Source: Stagonosporopsis chrysanthemi (lineage: Eukaryota; Ascomycota; Dothideomycetes; Pleosporales; Didymellaceae). Taken from it: 15,249 bases of DNA. Below the pieces are notes generated by a model that saw only the letters and a program-made list of their open reading frames with translations, searched no databases and had not been told where the DNA came from. The position numbers and the translations under genes are program-made. The stretch covers positions 9,615 to 24,863 of the forward strand of contig JAFISE010000308.1 in assembly GCA_022560025.1 (NCBI GenBank). The letters run 5' to 3'. Of the stretch, positions 1 through 7,806 are shown piece after piece. How positions within the stretch are numbered: the first letter of the stretch is position 1; each line of letters opens with the position of its first letter.

Positions 1-224
1 CGAGCAGGTAGTCAAGATGCTGCTTAACAGCAAGGCTGAGGTCAACGCGCAGGGTGGATACTACGGCAATGCACTGCAGGCAGCTTCAGCAAGAGGCCAC
101 GAGCAGGTAGTCGAGATACTGCTTAACAGCAAGGCTGAGGTCAACGCGCAGGGTGGATACTTCGGCAATGCACTGCAGGCAGCTTCAATAGAAGGCCACG
201 AGCAGGTAGTCGAGATACTGCTTA
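1..224 (+). repeat. Tandem 99-bp ankyrin-coding repeat units
   Basis: Units begin at 1, 100 and 199, each with CGAGCAGGTAGTC. By hand alignment units 1 and 2 differ at about 7 of 99 positions, mostly in the codons for the variable helix and loop residues. The third unit matches for about 26 bases and then diverges into the C-terminal tail. Such near identity is more than protein-level constraint would require and points to recent unit duplication or conversion. Confidence 0.9.
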
Positions 225-274
225 GTTCAGGAGCCTATCAACCCGAGAAAGACAACCCTATGAGGTTCAAGTAG
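1..274 (+). CDS. Ankyrin-repeat protein, C-terminal end (5' part outside window)
   Basis: The frame is open from base 2 and ends at TAG-preceded stop codon 272-274, so this is the C-terminus of a gene entering from the left; the ATG at 17 is internal. It encodes two complete 33-residue ankyrin repeats and part of a third. Each has the helix pattern GNALQAAS..GHEQVVEILL followed by a turn with A.VNAQGG. This repeat style is known from the C-terminal arrays of fungal NLR/STAND proteins (NACHT or NB-ARC plus ankyrin), where it acts as a binding surface. The N-terminal switch domain is not in view, so membership of that class is inference. The last repeat gives way to a short polar tail ending PMRFK. 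The 33-residue units are nearly identical at DNA level, which suggests recent duplication or gene conversion. Confidence 0.85.
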   Translation, partial: EQVVKMLLNSKAEVNAQGGYYGNALQAASARGHEQVVEILLNSKAEVNAQGGYFGNALQAASIEGHEQVVEILLSSGAYQPEKDNPMRFK

Positions 275-1016
275 CTTTGCTCAGGCATTTAGTACGCATG
301 TTGAATCACTATACGAATAGACACGCTGAGGATCATGACTTGATTAGGATCGTTAGCATGCGCTATATCTGTTTTGCGGGCCGTGCTGGGTAGGCATAGC
401 GCTGAATATGCTACAGTATATTGTAGACGTATACGCTGCGCTAACGTAGGCTGAAACACGCTGAGATGCAATCCTCAAAGGTCCTAAGGATATTGCAAAG
501 CTGGGACGCGATGGTGTTGAGGCTTTGAGGCTCGCTGGGCCACCAAATGACCAGGACACTTGCGTTTTTCCAGTAGTCCGATCTACCAGTCCTTGCTGTG
601 TCTGTCGATTGTCTATTTTTGCAGGCGCACGTATGCATGTGGCTTCCAGCATGCCAGATCCAGATCTCGAGCGAGCGCGTCGCGTTATCGAGACCAAGCT
701 TGTCTGCGATTGCCTTGCCCTGCTCACACATTTAGAAGACCGGAATAGTAAACTCAGCGAAGCACAGCCAGTGACTAGTCCCCTATCTTTGAGATGATAT
801 AACAGCCCCAGCAGATGACGACCCCTTGTTCCGAAACACCGGGCGTCAGCAACCTTTCGCCGACGTTTGCTCCACTACTCGGCTTGTCAGATACACCCCA
901 CATTGACACCAAGCCTTGTTTCTTTCTCCAGCTCCAAGGCGATCATTGGGATACTGTCAGCCTCGTCATCCAATATGCATGGCCAAAGATCTGGAGCGCG
1001 AAAGCACCCTACACTA
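275..1016. other. Intergenic stretch with one unassigned open frame (465-797, +)
   Basis: No gene can be assigned. Plus-strand frame 465-797 is free of stops (about 110 codons) and parts look protein-like: a lysine/aspartate-rich start (ILKGPKDIAKLGRDGVEALR) and later DLERARRVIETKLVCDCLALL. Between them a pyrimidine-rich run ends in TTTTTGCAG at about 616-624, which resembles an intron acceptor, so the frame could hold a 3' exon starting near 625. No matching donor in a consistent phase was found. Minus-strand frames over the same bases are also open but show no recognisable motif. Confidence 0.3.
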
Positions 1017-1340
1017 AAACATGAGGATGCCAGAATTGGCTCGCCGCCATACAATGACATCGAGGTCATTGTTGAAAACCGAGCCGACGGTCAACGCTCC
1101 ATTCTTAAGGCAGAAGATAGATGTCCCATCGTGGACGCATGCTCAGTCTGTGACTGACTGTACCAAGACGGCGATGGCATCTGTCCGACACCGTGCCGTC
1201 ACTTCTTCCATAGCTCCTGTCTGCAACCGGCAAGTCAAGTCTGCCCGCCGTTACTGTATTTGCTTACGAGTCAGTAGCGCGATTCTGAACAATCCAGTTT
1301 AGATCGCTGTCCGATCTGCCAGGATTCCATACTTGTCTGA
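1017..1340 (+). pseudogene. RING-H2 zinc-finger protein relic
   Basis: In one plus-strand frame the translation shows CSVC (1140-1151), then CRHFFHSSC (1194-1220), then CPIC (1308-1319). The first spacing is C-x2-C; the middle block is C-x-H-x2-H-x2-C; the last is C-x2-C. That is the zinc-ligand layout of a RING-H2 (C3H2C3) finger, the E2-binding module of many E3 ubiquitin ligases. The frame is broken by TGA at 1155-1157, in a sequence that reads CD-stop-LYQDGDG, and by TAG at 1275-1277, and it ends at TGA 1338-1340. Upstream the same frame is open and protein-like from about 1017, and includes PPYNDIEVIVENRADGQ. I read it as a decayed RING protein fragment. An intron cannot be wholly excluded for the second stop, since the C6-C7 gap is long (29 codons). 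Confidence 0.55.
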
Positions 1341-1989
1341 TGAATAGCCTGATTAATCAGCAGTGTGACGAGATCCAGGCGGGGGTTCCCTTGGTTGATG
1401 ATCAATAGGAGACATGCATAAGCAGTCCGAGGGATGCCTTTCTGCTCTCCAACGGCTTAACAAAGACAGTAAATAGCTTGAACTCCTAGAAAGGTTCGAA
1501 TCATGCTTGCCCGTTCGCACTAGCTTACCTTCTTTGCTGTATCGATCATACATCGACTGTTGTCGCTGACACCTCTGCTCCTGGCGGAGCATTCCGCAAT
1601 CGCGCAGGCCATACTTCGTGATGGCGAGCTGGGATAGCACCTGTCGGCTTACCCCACTCGCCACTTGCCTCGCGTATTGACCTTCAGTACTTTACAGCCG
1701 CTTGAACGCAAGCAGCCTAGTCTCTGGGCTAGCGTGTTCATGGCCAGGGACGCGCACAGGACGTTGTTGGATGATCAAAGCTATGCTCACTGGCCCACTT
1801 CCCGTAACGAGCTTCGAGTGAAAGAGTTGTTTGCGCGCGCAAGGATCGGTTGTGGTCCACGCTGACGGGCGTGTGGCATGTAAGGCTTGGCGGGGAACGC
1901 CCCTCCTTGACGCCGCCGTTGTCGTTCCCTCTGACGCGACCGACGCAATTACCTTTCGACCAACCACGCAATAAAAACTCCCGTTGAAG
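1341..1989. other. Gene-free stretch upstream of the split host gene
   Basis: Open frames here (plus 1665-1865, minus 1353-1664, 1692-1967, 1738-2115) overlap one another, most lack an ATG start, and none shows a family motif. The final 100 or so bases are presumably the promoter and 5' leader of the gene starting at 1990. An in-frame TAA just upstream (about 1972-1974) closes that reading frame. No clear TATA element was found. Confidence 0.4.
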
Positions 1990-2649
1990 ATGCACGTCCG
2001 CGACCTGCAAAAGCTGATAGACGCGTGCGATCCCGATTGGACGTTGCAAGATGCGTTGAGCTTTATGGTTGATCATGAAGCTGGGCTTGGCTCGGAGTTG
2101 ACGGCCTTCACTCAACGTCTCGCCTCTATCCAGAGTCCAGATTCCACCCGGGTCGTTGAGAAGACAAGAAAAATGAGAAATGTCCCAGAAATATCATCAG
2201 AACTTCTGGACCGGCTTTTGGCATTGTCAGCAACATGGGTGGAAGATGCGCAGGCTTTCTTTGGCTCGTGGAGTCTTGAGACGACCACAGATTTCGCACA
2301 GCCACCAGTGCCTGCAATATCATATTCTGCAAATTTCCGCAATGCTCAGCAAATGCATAAAAGATTGTTAGTGCAACGCCTAGTTCAGATGAGAGATACG
2401 GATGCGCAGGATGTGCAGGATGCAGCGAGCCTTATTGGCCACGTACTAGGTGCGATATTTTTCTACGATGCTTTCAAGTCGCAGTCGTCCGCGCGGGATA
2501 AGGAGGATGTTGGCATTCCCACTGGTAAGACGCATGATGTGGTCCGTCGGGCTTGGGAAACATTTACTGGGGAGACGCCAGATAAACTGTTGCAGCGTAA
2601 GCAGCTGCTGAAAATGATGGAAACTGCGCTTGTGTTACTTGCTAGCTAG
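1990..2649 (+). CDS. Present-day truncated ORF of the split gene, ending in the LTR
   Basis: The surviving 5' ORF has 219 codons plus stop. Its first 199 codons are host sequence; the last 20 or so come from the left LTR, which supplies a chimeric tail beginning LLQRKQLLKMMETALVLL and the TAG at 2647-2649. The host part is mostly alpha-helical and polar with no signal peptide or membrane segment. It includes an acidic N-terminal helix (MHVRDLQKLIDACDPDW) and a second helical block near residues 120-165 (LLVQRLVQMRDTDAQDVQDA). Whether a stable truncated protein is made is unknown. ATG 1990 gives the only good start; the preceding TTG at 1984 is not a plausible fungal start. Confidence 0.65.
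   Translation: MHVRDLQKLIDACDPDWTLQDALSFMVDHEAGLGSELTAFTQRLASIQSPDSTRVVEKTRKMRNVPEISSELLDRLLALSATWVEDAQAFFGSWSLETTTDFAQPPVPAISYSANFRNAQQMHKRLLVQRLVQMRDTDAQDVQDAASLIGHVLGAIFFYDAFKSQSSARDKEDVGIPTGKTHDVVRRAWETFTGETPDKLLQRKQLLKMMETALVLLAS
2583..2587 (+). repeat. Target-site duplication, left copy (TAAAC)
   Basis: The five bases TAAAC lie directly outside the left LTR and match the five directly outside the right LTR at 7802-7806. A 5-bp duplication is typical of Ty1/copia integrase. Confidence 0.93.
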
Positions 2650-2743
2650 AGAGCGTCAATATATACATGCTCTAAGACGTGCTAGTCCAGGAGAGTCACG
2701 GGAGTGACGATCAAGGCCTGTAGGGCTGACTTGCACCGCAACA
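2588..2743 (-). repeat. 3' LTR of the copia element (156 bp)
   Basis: This LTR starts TGTTGC and ends GCAACA on either strand, a perfect 6-bp terminal inverted repeat containing the canonical TG...CA. It differs from the other LTR by CT versus TA within TTG(CT/TA)AGC, A/G in CTCT(A/G)AGACG, G/A in CAC(G/A)GGAG, and T/C in GGG(C)(T/C)GAC. It supplies the stop codon that now closes the host 5' ORF. Confidence 0.95.
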
Positions 2744-2752
2744 CACCCCCCC
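2744..2752 (-). other. Polypurine tract (plus-strand primer site)
   Basis: Directly upstream of the 3' LTR, the minus strand reads AGCTGGGGGGGTG and then TGTTGC. A purine run of seven G next to the LTR is the expected site where RNase H leaves the RNA primer for second-strand synthesis. It is interrupted by one T two bases from the LTR. Confidence 0.7.
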
Positions 2753-2871
2753 AGCTGGCGTGAACAACAAAGCTGAATGTTGTACTATTAGTACTATCCT
2801 GTGAGTCCTGCTAGATCTGGTATATCAGCGTCTTAAGAGCACTTGATATACTATTCTACGCTCTCTAGTCA

Positions 2872-5800
2872 TAGCTGTTCAACAAACCTGTAGTGCTTCT
2901 GTTGTACCAGCGTCTTTGTGAGTCCGTCTGCTGGCATGTCTGCAGTTAGACACTAAGCTACGTGTAGACGCTGCTGCTGCACCTCCTGCCTTAGCCACAT
3001 CTAATGTGTGTCAACGTGGCGTAGCTTTGTATGTAGCCTGTCGTCCTGCTTTGTGACTATGCCTACTGTCTGTTGGTTATCACAGTAGACAACAGGCTTT
3101 GCGTCTAGGTCAAGCTTAATGTGATTGAACAGTCTGTTCCACCACTCCATCTCTCCTCTAGCTATTAACAGAGCCAGGAGCTCTGCTTCTGTTGTTGACT
3201 TTGTGACTGAGCGTTGACGTGTGGCCTTCTAATCAACACACATTTTATACATCTTGAACAGATATCCATATGAGCTCTGCCTTGACTCCTTGTTGTCTGC
3301 AAACGCAGCGTCAGACGCTCCATAAAACAGCAGATTATCAGTTTGACTGATGTATGTAGTGTTGTTCCTTGCTCTATTGCACGCTCCAATAGCAAGGTAC
3401 TTAGTACCAATCAAGTATCTCCAGACGTGCTTAGCTGCTGCTACGTGCTTCTGTCCAGGATTCTGCAAATACCTTGCTAGAATAGAGTGTGCTCGTGAAA
3501 CATCAGGCCTTGTGAAGGTTGAGATGTAGGCTAGTGAACCTACTAGCTGCTGGTACAGCTGTGTGCGTTCAAAGCTCGCTTCTTCAACGCTTGGCGGCAG
3601 ATAGCTGTCAGTCAACGGTACTGCTGGGTACCTCCCTGATGTCTGAGCCAAGTCAAATTTGGCTGACACCTTGTCAATAAATGAGTCCTGGACTAGCCAT
3701 ATTGCTCCTGCTGTCCAGTCTCTTACTATGCGCACGCCAAGGAACCACTTCAGCTCTCTAAGACATCTCACGCTATAGGCCTCCTAAAGCTGTCTCTTAA
3801 ACTGGCTGTGATAGCTAAGGTATTGTGGGTGCACAAGGACGACGATATCATCCACGTAGAAGAACACAATTAGCTGATCACTAGTAAATAGACAGGGCAC
3901 ATCCTGTACGTGTCTTAGGCCTAGCCTTATCAGCGTCTGCCTAAGATGCCTGTACTAGAGCAGCGGCGCGTCCTTTAGGCTATACAAGGCTCGCTTAAGC
4001 TCAAGTAGCTCTCCTATCTGTGCGACGAACGGCTCTGGTGTACGTACGTAGACTAGCTGTTTGAGAGGTGCATTTAGGAAGGCATTCAGCACATTATACT
4101 GATATGCGTGCAAACCAAAGGCAGCAGCTATTGCCATTAGCAGACAGAACACTCTTGCTGCTAGCGTTGCAGCATATGTGTCTCCCTAGTCATCCTAGAG
4201 GTCTCCTCTGACGACTAGCCTTGCCTTGTACTTGTACAGGTAGCCGTCCTCGTCAAATTTGTACGTGAACACCTACTTCAGAGGGAGTATCTGTGCCTTA
4301 GCTGCTATAGCTGCTGTGACTGCTGTAGCTGCAAAGCAGCCTTTATCCTTACAGCTAGTGAACTCCGCACGTGCTGCATCCTTGAACTCATGTCCAAATG
4401 GATGCTTGTCCAGGTCTCTCCAACGTCGTAGAGGCGGTGGAAGCTTTTCTCTATGCAGTCTTGTGACCGGCTCCTCTCTGATCAGCTTCTGAGGCTCTTT
4501 TGCTTTGACAGCTAACGCAAATGCTGTGAAGTACGTTCCAAGCGTGCTTCGCTGTCTCTGTGACGTCAGGACGTTTGACGCATCAATCTAGCTACTAATC
4601 TCTTCTCGCCTTGGCGCGTTGTTTATATGTCGATTAGGAGCCTCGTCGTCAGGTGCTATAGCCTGCCAGCCTCGTGGCAACTCAACAGTCTCCTGACTGC
4701 TCACTGACTGCTCATTTGGCTCAGGTGTGCTCTCTGGCGTCAGCAGCCACCTTGCTGTCGTCTCCTTGTCTGACTGCTGCTCTCTCACAGCCTCACTAAG
4801 GAGCTGCTGCTCAGCTTGTTCTGCATCTGATTGTCTTACATGTACGTCATCAGCGTCGTGCAGAGCCTGTTCTGTCTCTTGCTCATTGTCCTGAGTCTCT
4901 GGGATATCAATAGTGGCCACTATCTCCTGCAGCTTCTGACGGCTAGGGTAAGCCTCTTCAGCTCTCCTCTCTGATAGCATAAAGACTACATCTCGTGTTT
5001 GTACAACTCGTTGCAGTGTAGGCATCTATACCTGGTAAATGTTTGTTGAGTCATAGCCTACCAGCTGACTTATGAGCGCCCTTAATGCTAGCTTCTCTCT
5101 ACGCATGAGCTTAGTGTTTAACACGTACGCTCTTGCTCTAATAGCTGCTAAATGAGCTACTGTTGGCTTGCGTCCATATACGACCTCATAAGGCGTCTTC
5201 CAGGCTAGTGCTTCTGTAGGTGTTTAATTGAGTAGGTAGACAGCTGTCATGCAGCACTCGTTGGACAGCTCCATAGGCAGGTCTCCGCCTATCCTGATAG
5301 CTCGTCCTCTCATGACTATGGTGCTGCCAGCTCGCTCTGATAACCCATTCTGCTCCTCAGTATACTCAGCTTGTAACTCTACTACAATGCCAAGCTCTTT
5401 AAACATCTGTAGCATCTCACTGTACCCACAATCACTGTCTAGCCTCACAACTAACACATCAGCGTAGTACTGACGCTTAATCTTTGCTAGCATTTGACGA
5501 GCTGTACGCTTGAGCGTTACTGAGCTCTTGTCTAGTAAGCAGCAGGTCTTGTGCCAGCGACTGTACTGATTGACCGCGTGGAACATCCACAGGTCTCTGT
5601 TGTAGCAGCGCTCTAAGCGCTCACGCAGCTGCACAAGGTCAACACCCAGTCTGTAAAATAGACGCTGAGCTAGCTCCTGAGGCAGCCGTCTGCTGATAAG
5701 CTTGTGTAGCTTTGACTGTACACATGTCTCGCACTCTGTCTACTAAGGTGCCTTAGGCTGTTCACTGACCTTGACACCATCTACCTGGCTGTCAAGCTGA

Positions 5801-7482
5801 GCGACTGCTCTCTGGCTAATGTGGCTAAACAGACTGTGAGCCTCTGCTGGACTGACTGCTAGTGGCTTCCTGTCTTCACGCGACGGCTTAGGAGCAGCAT
5901 AACGTGTTGCGTATACTGACAGCAGAGCTGGCAGCAGTGCCTGCTCCTTCTCGTCATCAATGAGCCAGTGCCCGTCCTTATACTGCAGCAGGCATATCAC
6001 GTTTGATGGTCTGCCCTGATACAGGCAGTCACGGCCAGAATCAAAGTGAACTCCTAGAGGCCTGCTGCGTAACAGTCCAACGACGCTTGTGAAGAATCCA
6101 GGGATATAGGCCACGTACGTTAGCTTTATCTGACTCTGGCCTGTTAGAGTCTTGACGCTGAGTACAACCTCACCCTATTCCTCTATCTAGGCTAGCACTC
6201 CTCCTGCATAGACATAATCTGTAGGCTCTCCCTTCTTGATAGCTGTCTAGTTTGATCCTCTAGTGTTCGTGACGTGACAGTTCGAACCTGGGTCTAGTAT
6301 CCATCTCGTGAGCAACAGCGGCTGAGTCTCATCAGCTATAGCTGTAGTCTGCAGCATGGCGTTGCAGTGTGTTGTGCTTTGCACTGGCTTGCCATCGTCC
6401 ATGCTAATGACAGCCTGCGCCTTGTTTTGTGCCTTGTTCTCTGCTTGGCTACTTCTAAGCTGAGCCTCAGCCTGTTTCAGTATTCTAGCGATAATACTAT
6501 CTGCCTTGCGCAGCTTGTTGAACTTCTTCTCAACTGCCTTATCTGGCTGCCAATTTGGCTGTCTAAGGCTGCTGTTGACGTATGGACAGTCCTTGAACAT
6601 GTGACTATCTCCGCAGGGGCACACGACGCGTCGTGCAGATCCTCCTAAGTCTATTGGGCTGTCTAGGCCTGCTACCCCTAGAGTGGCAAATGTGCTGATA
6701 GATGAGGCAACTGGACGTGTGCGCTGATAGTAGGACCGAAATTCAGCCACAAGATCAGCAGTTAACGTGTACTGCTCTCCTTGCTGTTCCTTCTTAACTA
6801 GCTCCTGCAGCTGTGTTGATGCCTAGTTATCGTCAAGCCCTCGGATCGACAGTATGAAGTCCTCTTGTGATCGATTGCTATCAACCTCTGACATCTTGGC
6901 GTCTCTTAGGAGTCTGGTGATTGTCACCCACTCGTCAAGCTAAGAATCAAGGTTCGCCTTCTGTGGCCTTGTGCACACAGCTCTGTAGCGGCTGCGTAGC
7001 TGGTGATTTCGCTCACCTACTGATGGACAGAGGTGCTTCTTGAGCGTTGTCAGTCGACTATACGGGTCTGCACAGTCGACAATGAGATCTAGATGCCTGA
7101 CATTAACTGTCCTAGCAATCTCAGAATTAAAGCTCCTTAAGGCCTTCTCTTTCTGTAGCTATCTTGCCTCGCTACGCTTATACTTCCTCGCCCACACATT
7201 GTAGACAGATATCTCTTCAGCAGATAGATCCTCAATATCAATATCTTCCTGCTCTTCCTCAGATACTTGTGTCTTCTTAAACTTCCACACAGGCTTTTCC
7301 TGTGGCTTCTCATCTTGTAGATTCCTTAGCTTCTCTTTTGACAGACCTGGGTCAACATACGGCCACAAGCCGTCTCTGTCCGCCGTGTCCTTTCTGACGA
7401 ACAGCTATTTCTCCTAGTCGTCAGGCTTGCTAAGTACAACTGACGTCTTTATCACTAGCTGGTCCTGCTTATAAGCACTCAT
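2872..7482 (-). pseudogene. copia gag-pol polyprotein, one frame with 21 internal stops
   Basis: From ATG 7482-7480 to TGA 2874-2872 the frame covers about 1,536 codons with no frameshift. In order: Gag; zinc knuckle CPCGDSHMFKDC (6621-6586, spaced C-x-C-x3-H-x4-C); protease WILDPGSNCH (catalytic Asp 6294-6292); integrase with CETC, a core containing RLDSDCGYS and EEQNGLSERAG; a Q/E-rich linker (about 5025-4590); reverse transcriptase with YVDD (3858-3847); and RNase H with TKSTTEAELLAL, YCDNQQT and ADMPADGLTKTL. Internal stops, given as the lowest plus-strand base: TAG at 7414, 7405, 7159, 6940, 6823, 6247, 6187, 6175, 5743, 5740, 5032, 4588, 4273, 4195, 4186, 3955, 3784, 3229, 3001 and 2953, and TAA at 5224. 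The first reverse-transcriptase Asp is Asn (4095-4093). The gene is dead. Confidence 0.93.
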
Positions 7483-7632
7483 CGTGCCCTCTGCAGGTGT
7501 AGCTCTTTCTAACGCTTGACAGTCAGGTTGGGTTTGTGTTAATTAGCCGTTAGCTACCTTGACAGTACGGTCAACAGCCAGTCGTGTAGGCTGTATATAA
7601 ACGGGTGAAACGCAGCGATTAACTGAAGGCTT
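7483..7632 (-). other. Untranslated leader of the copia element
   Basis: About 150 bases between the primer-binding site and the gag ATG. In-frame stops (TAA at 7545-7543 and TGA at 7641-7639, read on the minus strand) close the frame upstream, which supports ATG 7482 as the start of Gag. No other gene is seen. Packaging signals may lie here, but nothing in the sequence identifies them. Confidence 0.6.
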
Positions 7633-7645
7633 CTGGGCTCATAAC
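7633..7645 (-). other. Primer-binding site for an initiator tRNA-Met half molecule
   Basis: Immediately inside the 5' LTR the minus strand reads GTTATGAGCCCAG. This is complementary to CUGGGCUCAUAAC, the anticodon stem and loop of eukaryotic initiator tRNA-Met with the CAU anticodon, rather than to a tRNA 3' end. Priming by an internal, 39-nt fragment of initiator tRNA-Met is the established mechanism of Drosophila copia, and the match here ends at tRNA position C39, as in that system. Thirteen contiguous bases pair, and some upstream similarity (GAAG..C) extends it. Confidence 0.75.
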
Positions 7646-7801
7646 TGTTGCAGCGTAAGCAGCTGCTGAAAATGATGGAAACTGCGCTTGTGTTACTTGT
7701 AAGCTAGAGAGCGTCAATATATACATGCTCTGAGACGTGCTAGTCCAGGAGAGTCACAGGAGTGACGATCAAGGCCTGTAGGGCCGACTTGCACCGCAAC
7801 A
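7646..7801 (-). repeat. 5' LTR of the copia element (156 bp)
   Basis: It is the same length as the left LTR, with five substitutions and no indels. As the upstream LTR for minus-strand transcription it should hold the promoter; a palindromic TATATA at 7718-7723 is the only candidate core element I see. Its boundary is set by TGTTGC at 7646 and GCAACA ending at 7801, followed by TAAAC. Confidence 0.95.
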
Positions 7802-7806
7802 TAAAC
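7802..7806 (+). repeat. Target-site duplication, right copy (TAAAC)
   Basis: It matches 2583-2587 exactly. One of the two copies must be discounted for the host reading frame to continue into 7807. Confidence 0.93.

Larger units (their letters stand above)
2588..7801 (-). mobile_element. Ty1/copia-type LTR retrotransposon, complete but inactive, 5,214 bp
   Basis: The element is delimited by two 156-bp LTRs and a perfect TAAAC duplication and is transcribed on the minus strand. In minus-strand order it has the 5' LTR (7801-7646), primer-binding site (7645-7633), leader, a single gag-pol frame (7482-2872), a G-rich polypurine tract (2752-2744) and the 3' LTR (2743-2588). Integrase precedes reverse transcriptase, and this order (PR-IN-RT-RH) defines Pseudoviridae/copia rather than gypsy. 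The LTR copies differ at 5 of 156 positions by hand count, four of them transitions, so the insertion is not extremely recent. Twenty-one in-frame stops make it non-autonomous, but its ends and target duplication are intact. It lies inside the coding sequence of a host gene. Confidence 0.95.

Noticed and set aside
1..224. Tandem repeats as a CRISPR array or satellite
   Set aside because: The 99-bp units have no spacers, are a multiple of three and encode ankyrin repeats in frame.
353..731. Minus-strand ORFs of 96 and 124 aa
   Set aside because: Arginine- and serine-rich translations in two overlapping frames with no motif; the plus-strand frame 465-797 looks at least as coding.
4259..4492. 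Plus-strand ORF with an alanine-rich, signal-peptide-like start
   Set aside because: It is antisense to the linker and reverse-transcriptase part of the copia frame, whose domain content is certain.
2872..7482. UAG reassigned or read through, so that the polyprotein is functional
   Set aside because: The host gene ends with TAG at 8816-8818, catalytic Asp codons are also altered, and RIP-like mutation explains the pattern more simply.
7633..7645. Part of a tRNA gene (CTGGGCTCATAAC on the plus strand)
   Set aside because: Only the anticodon arm matches; there is no acceptor stem or T arm, and the position beside the LTR identifies a primer-binding site.
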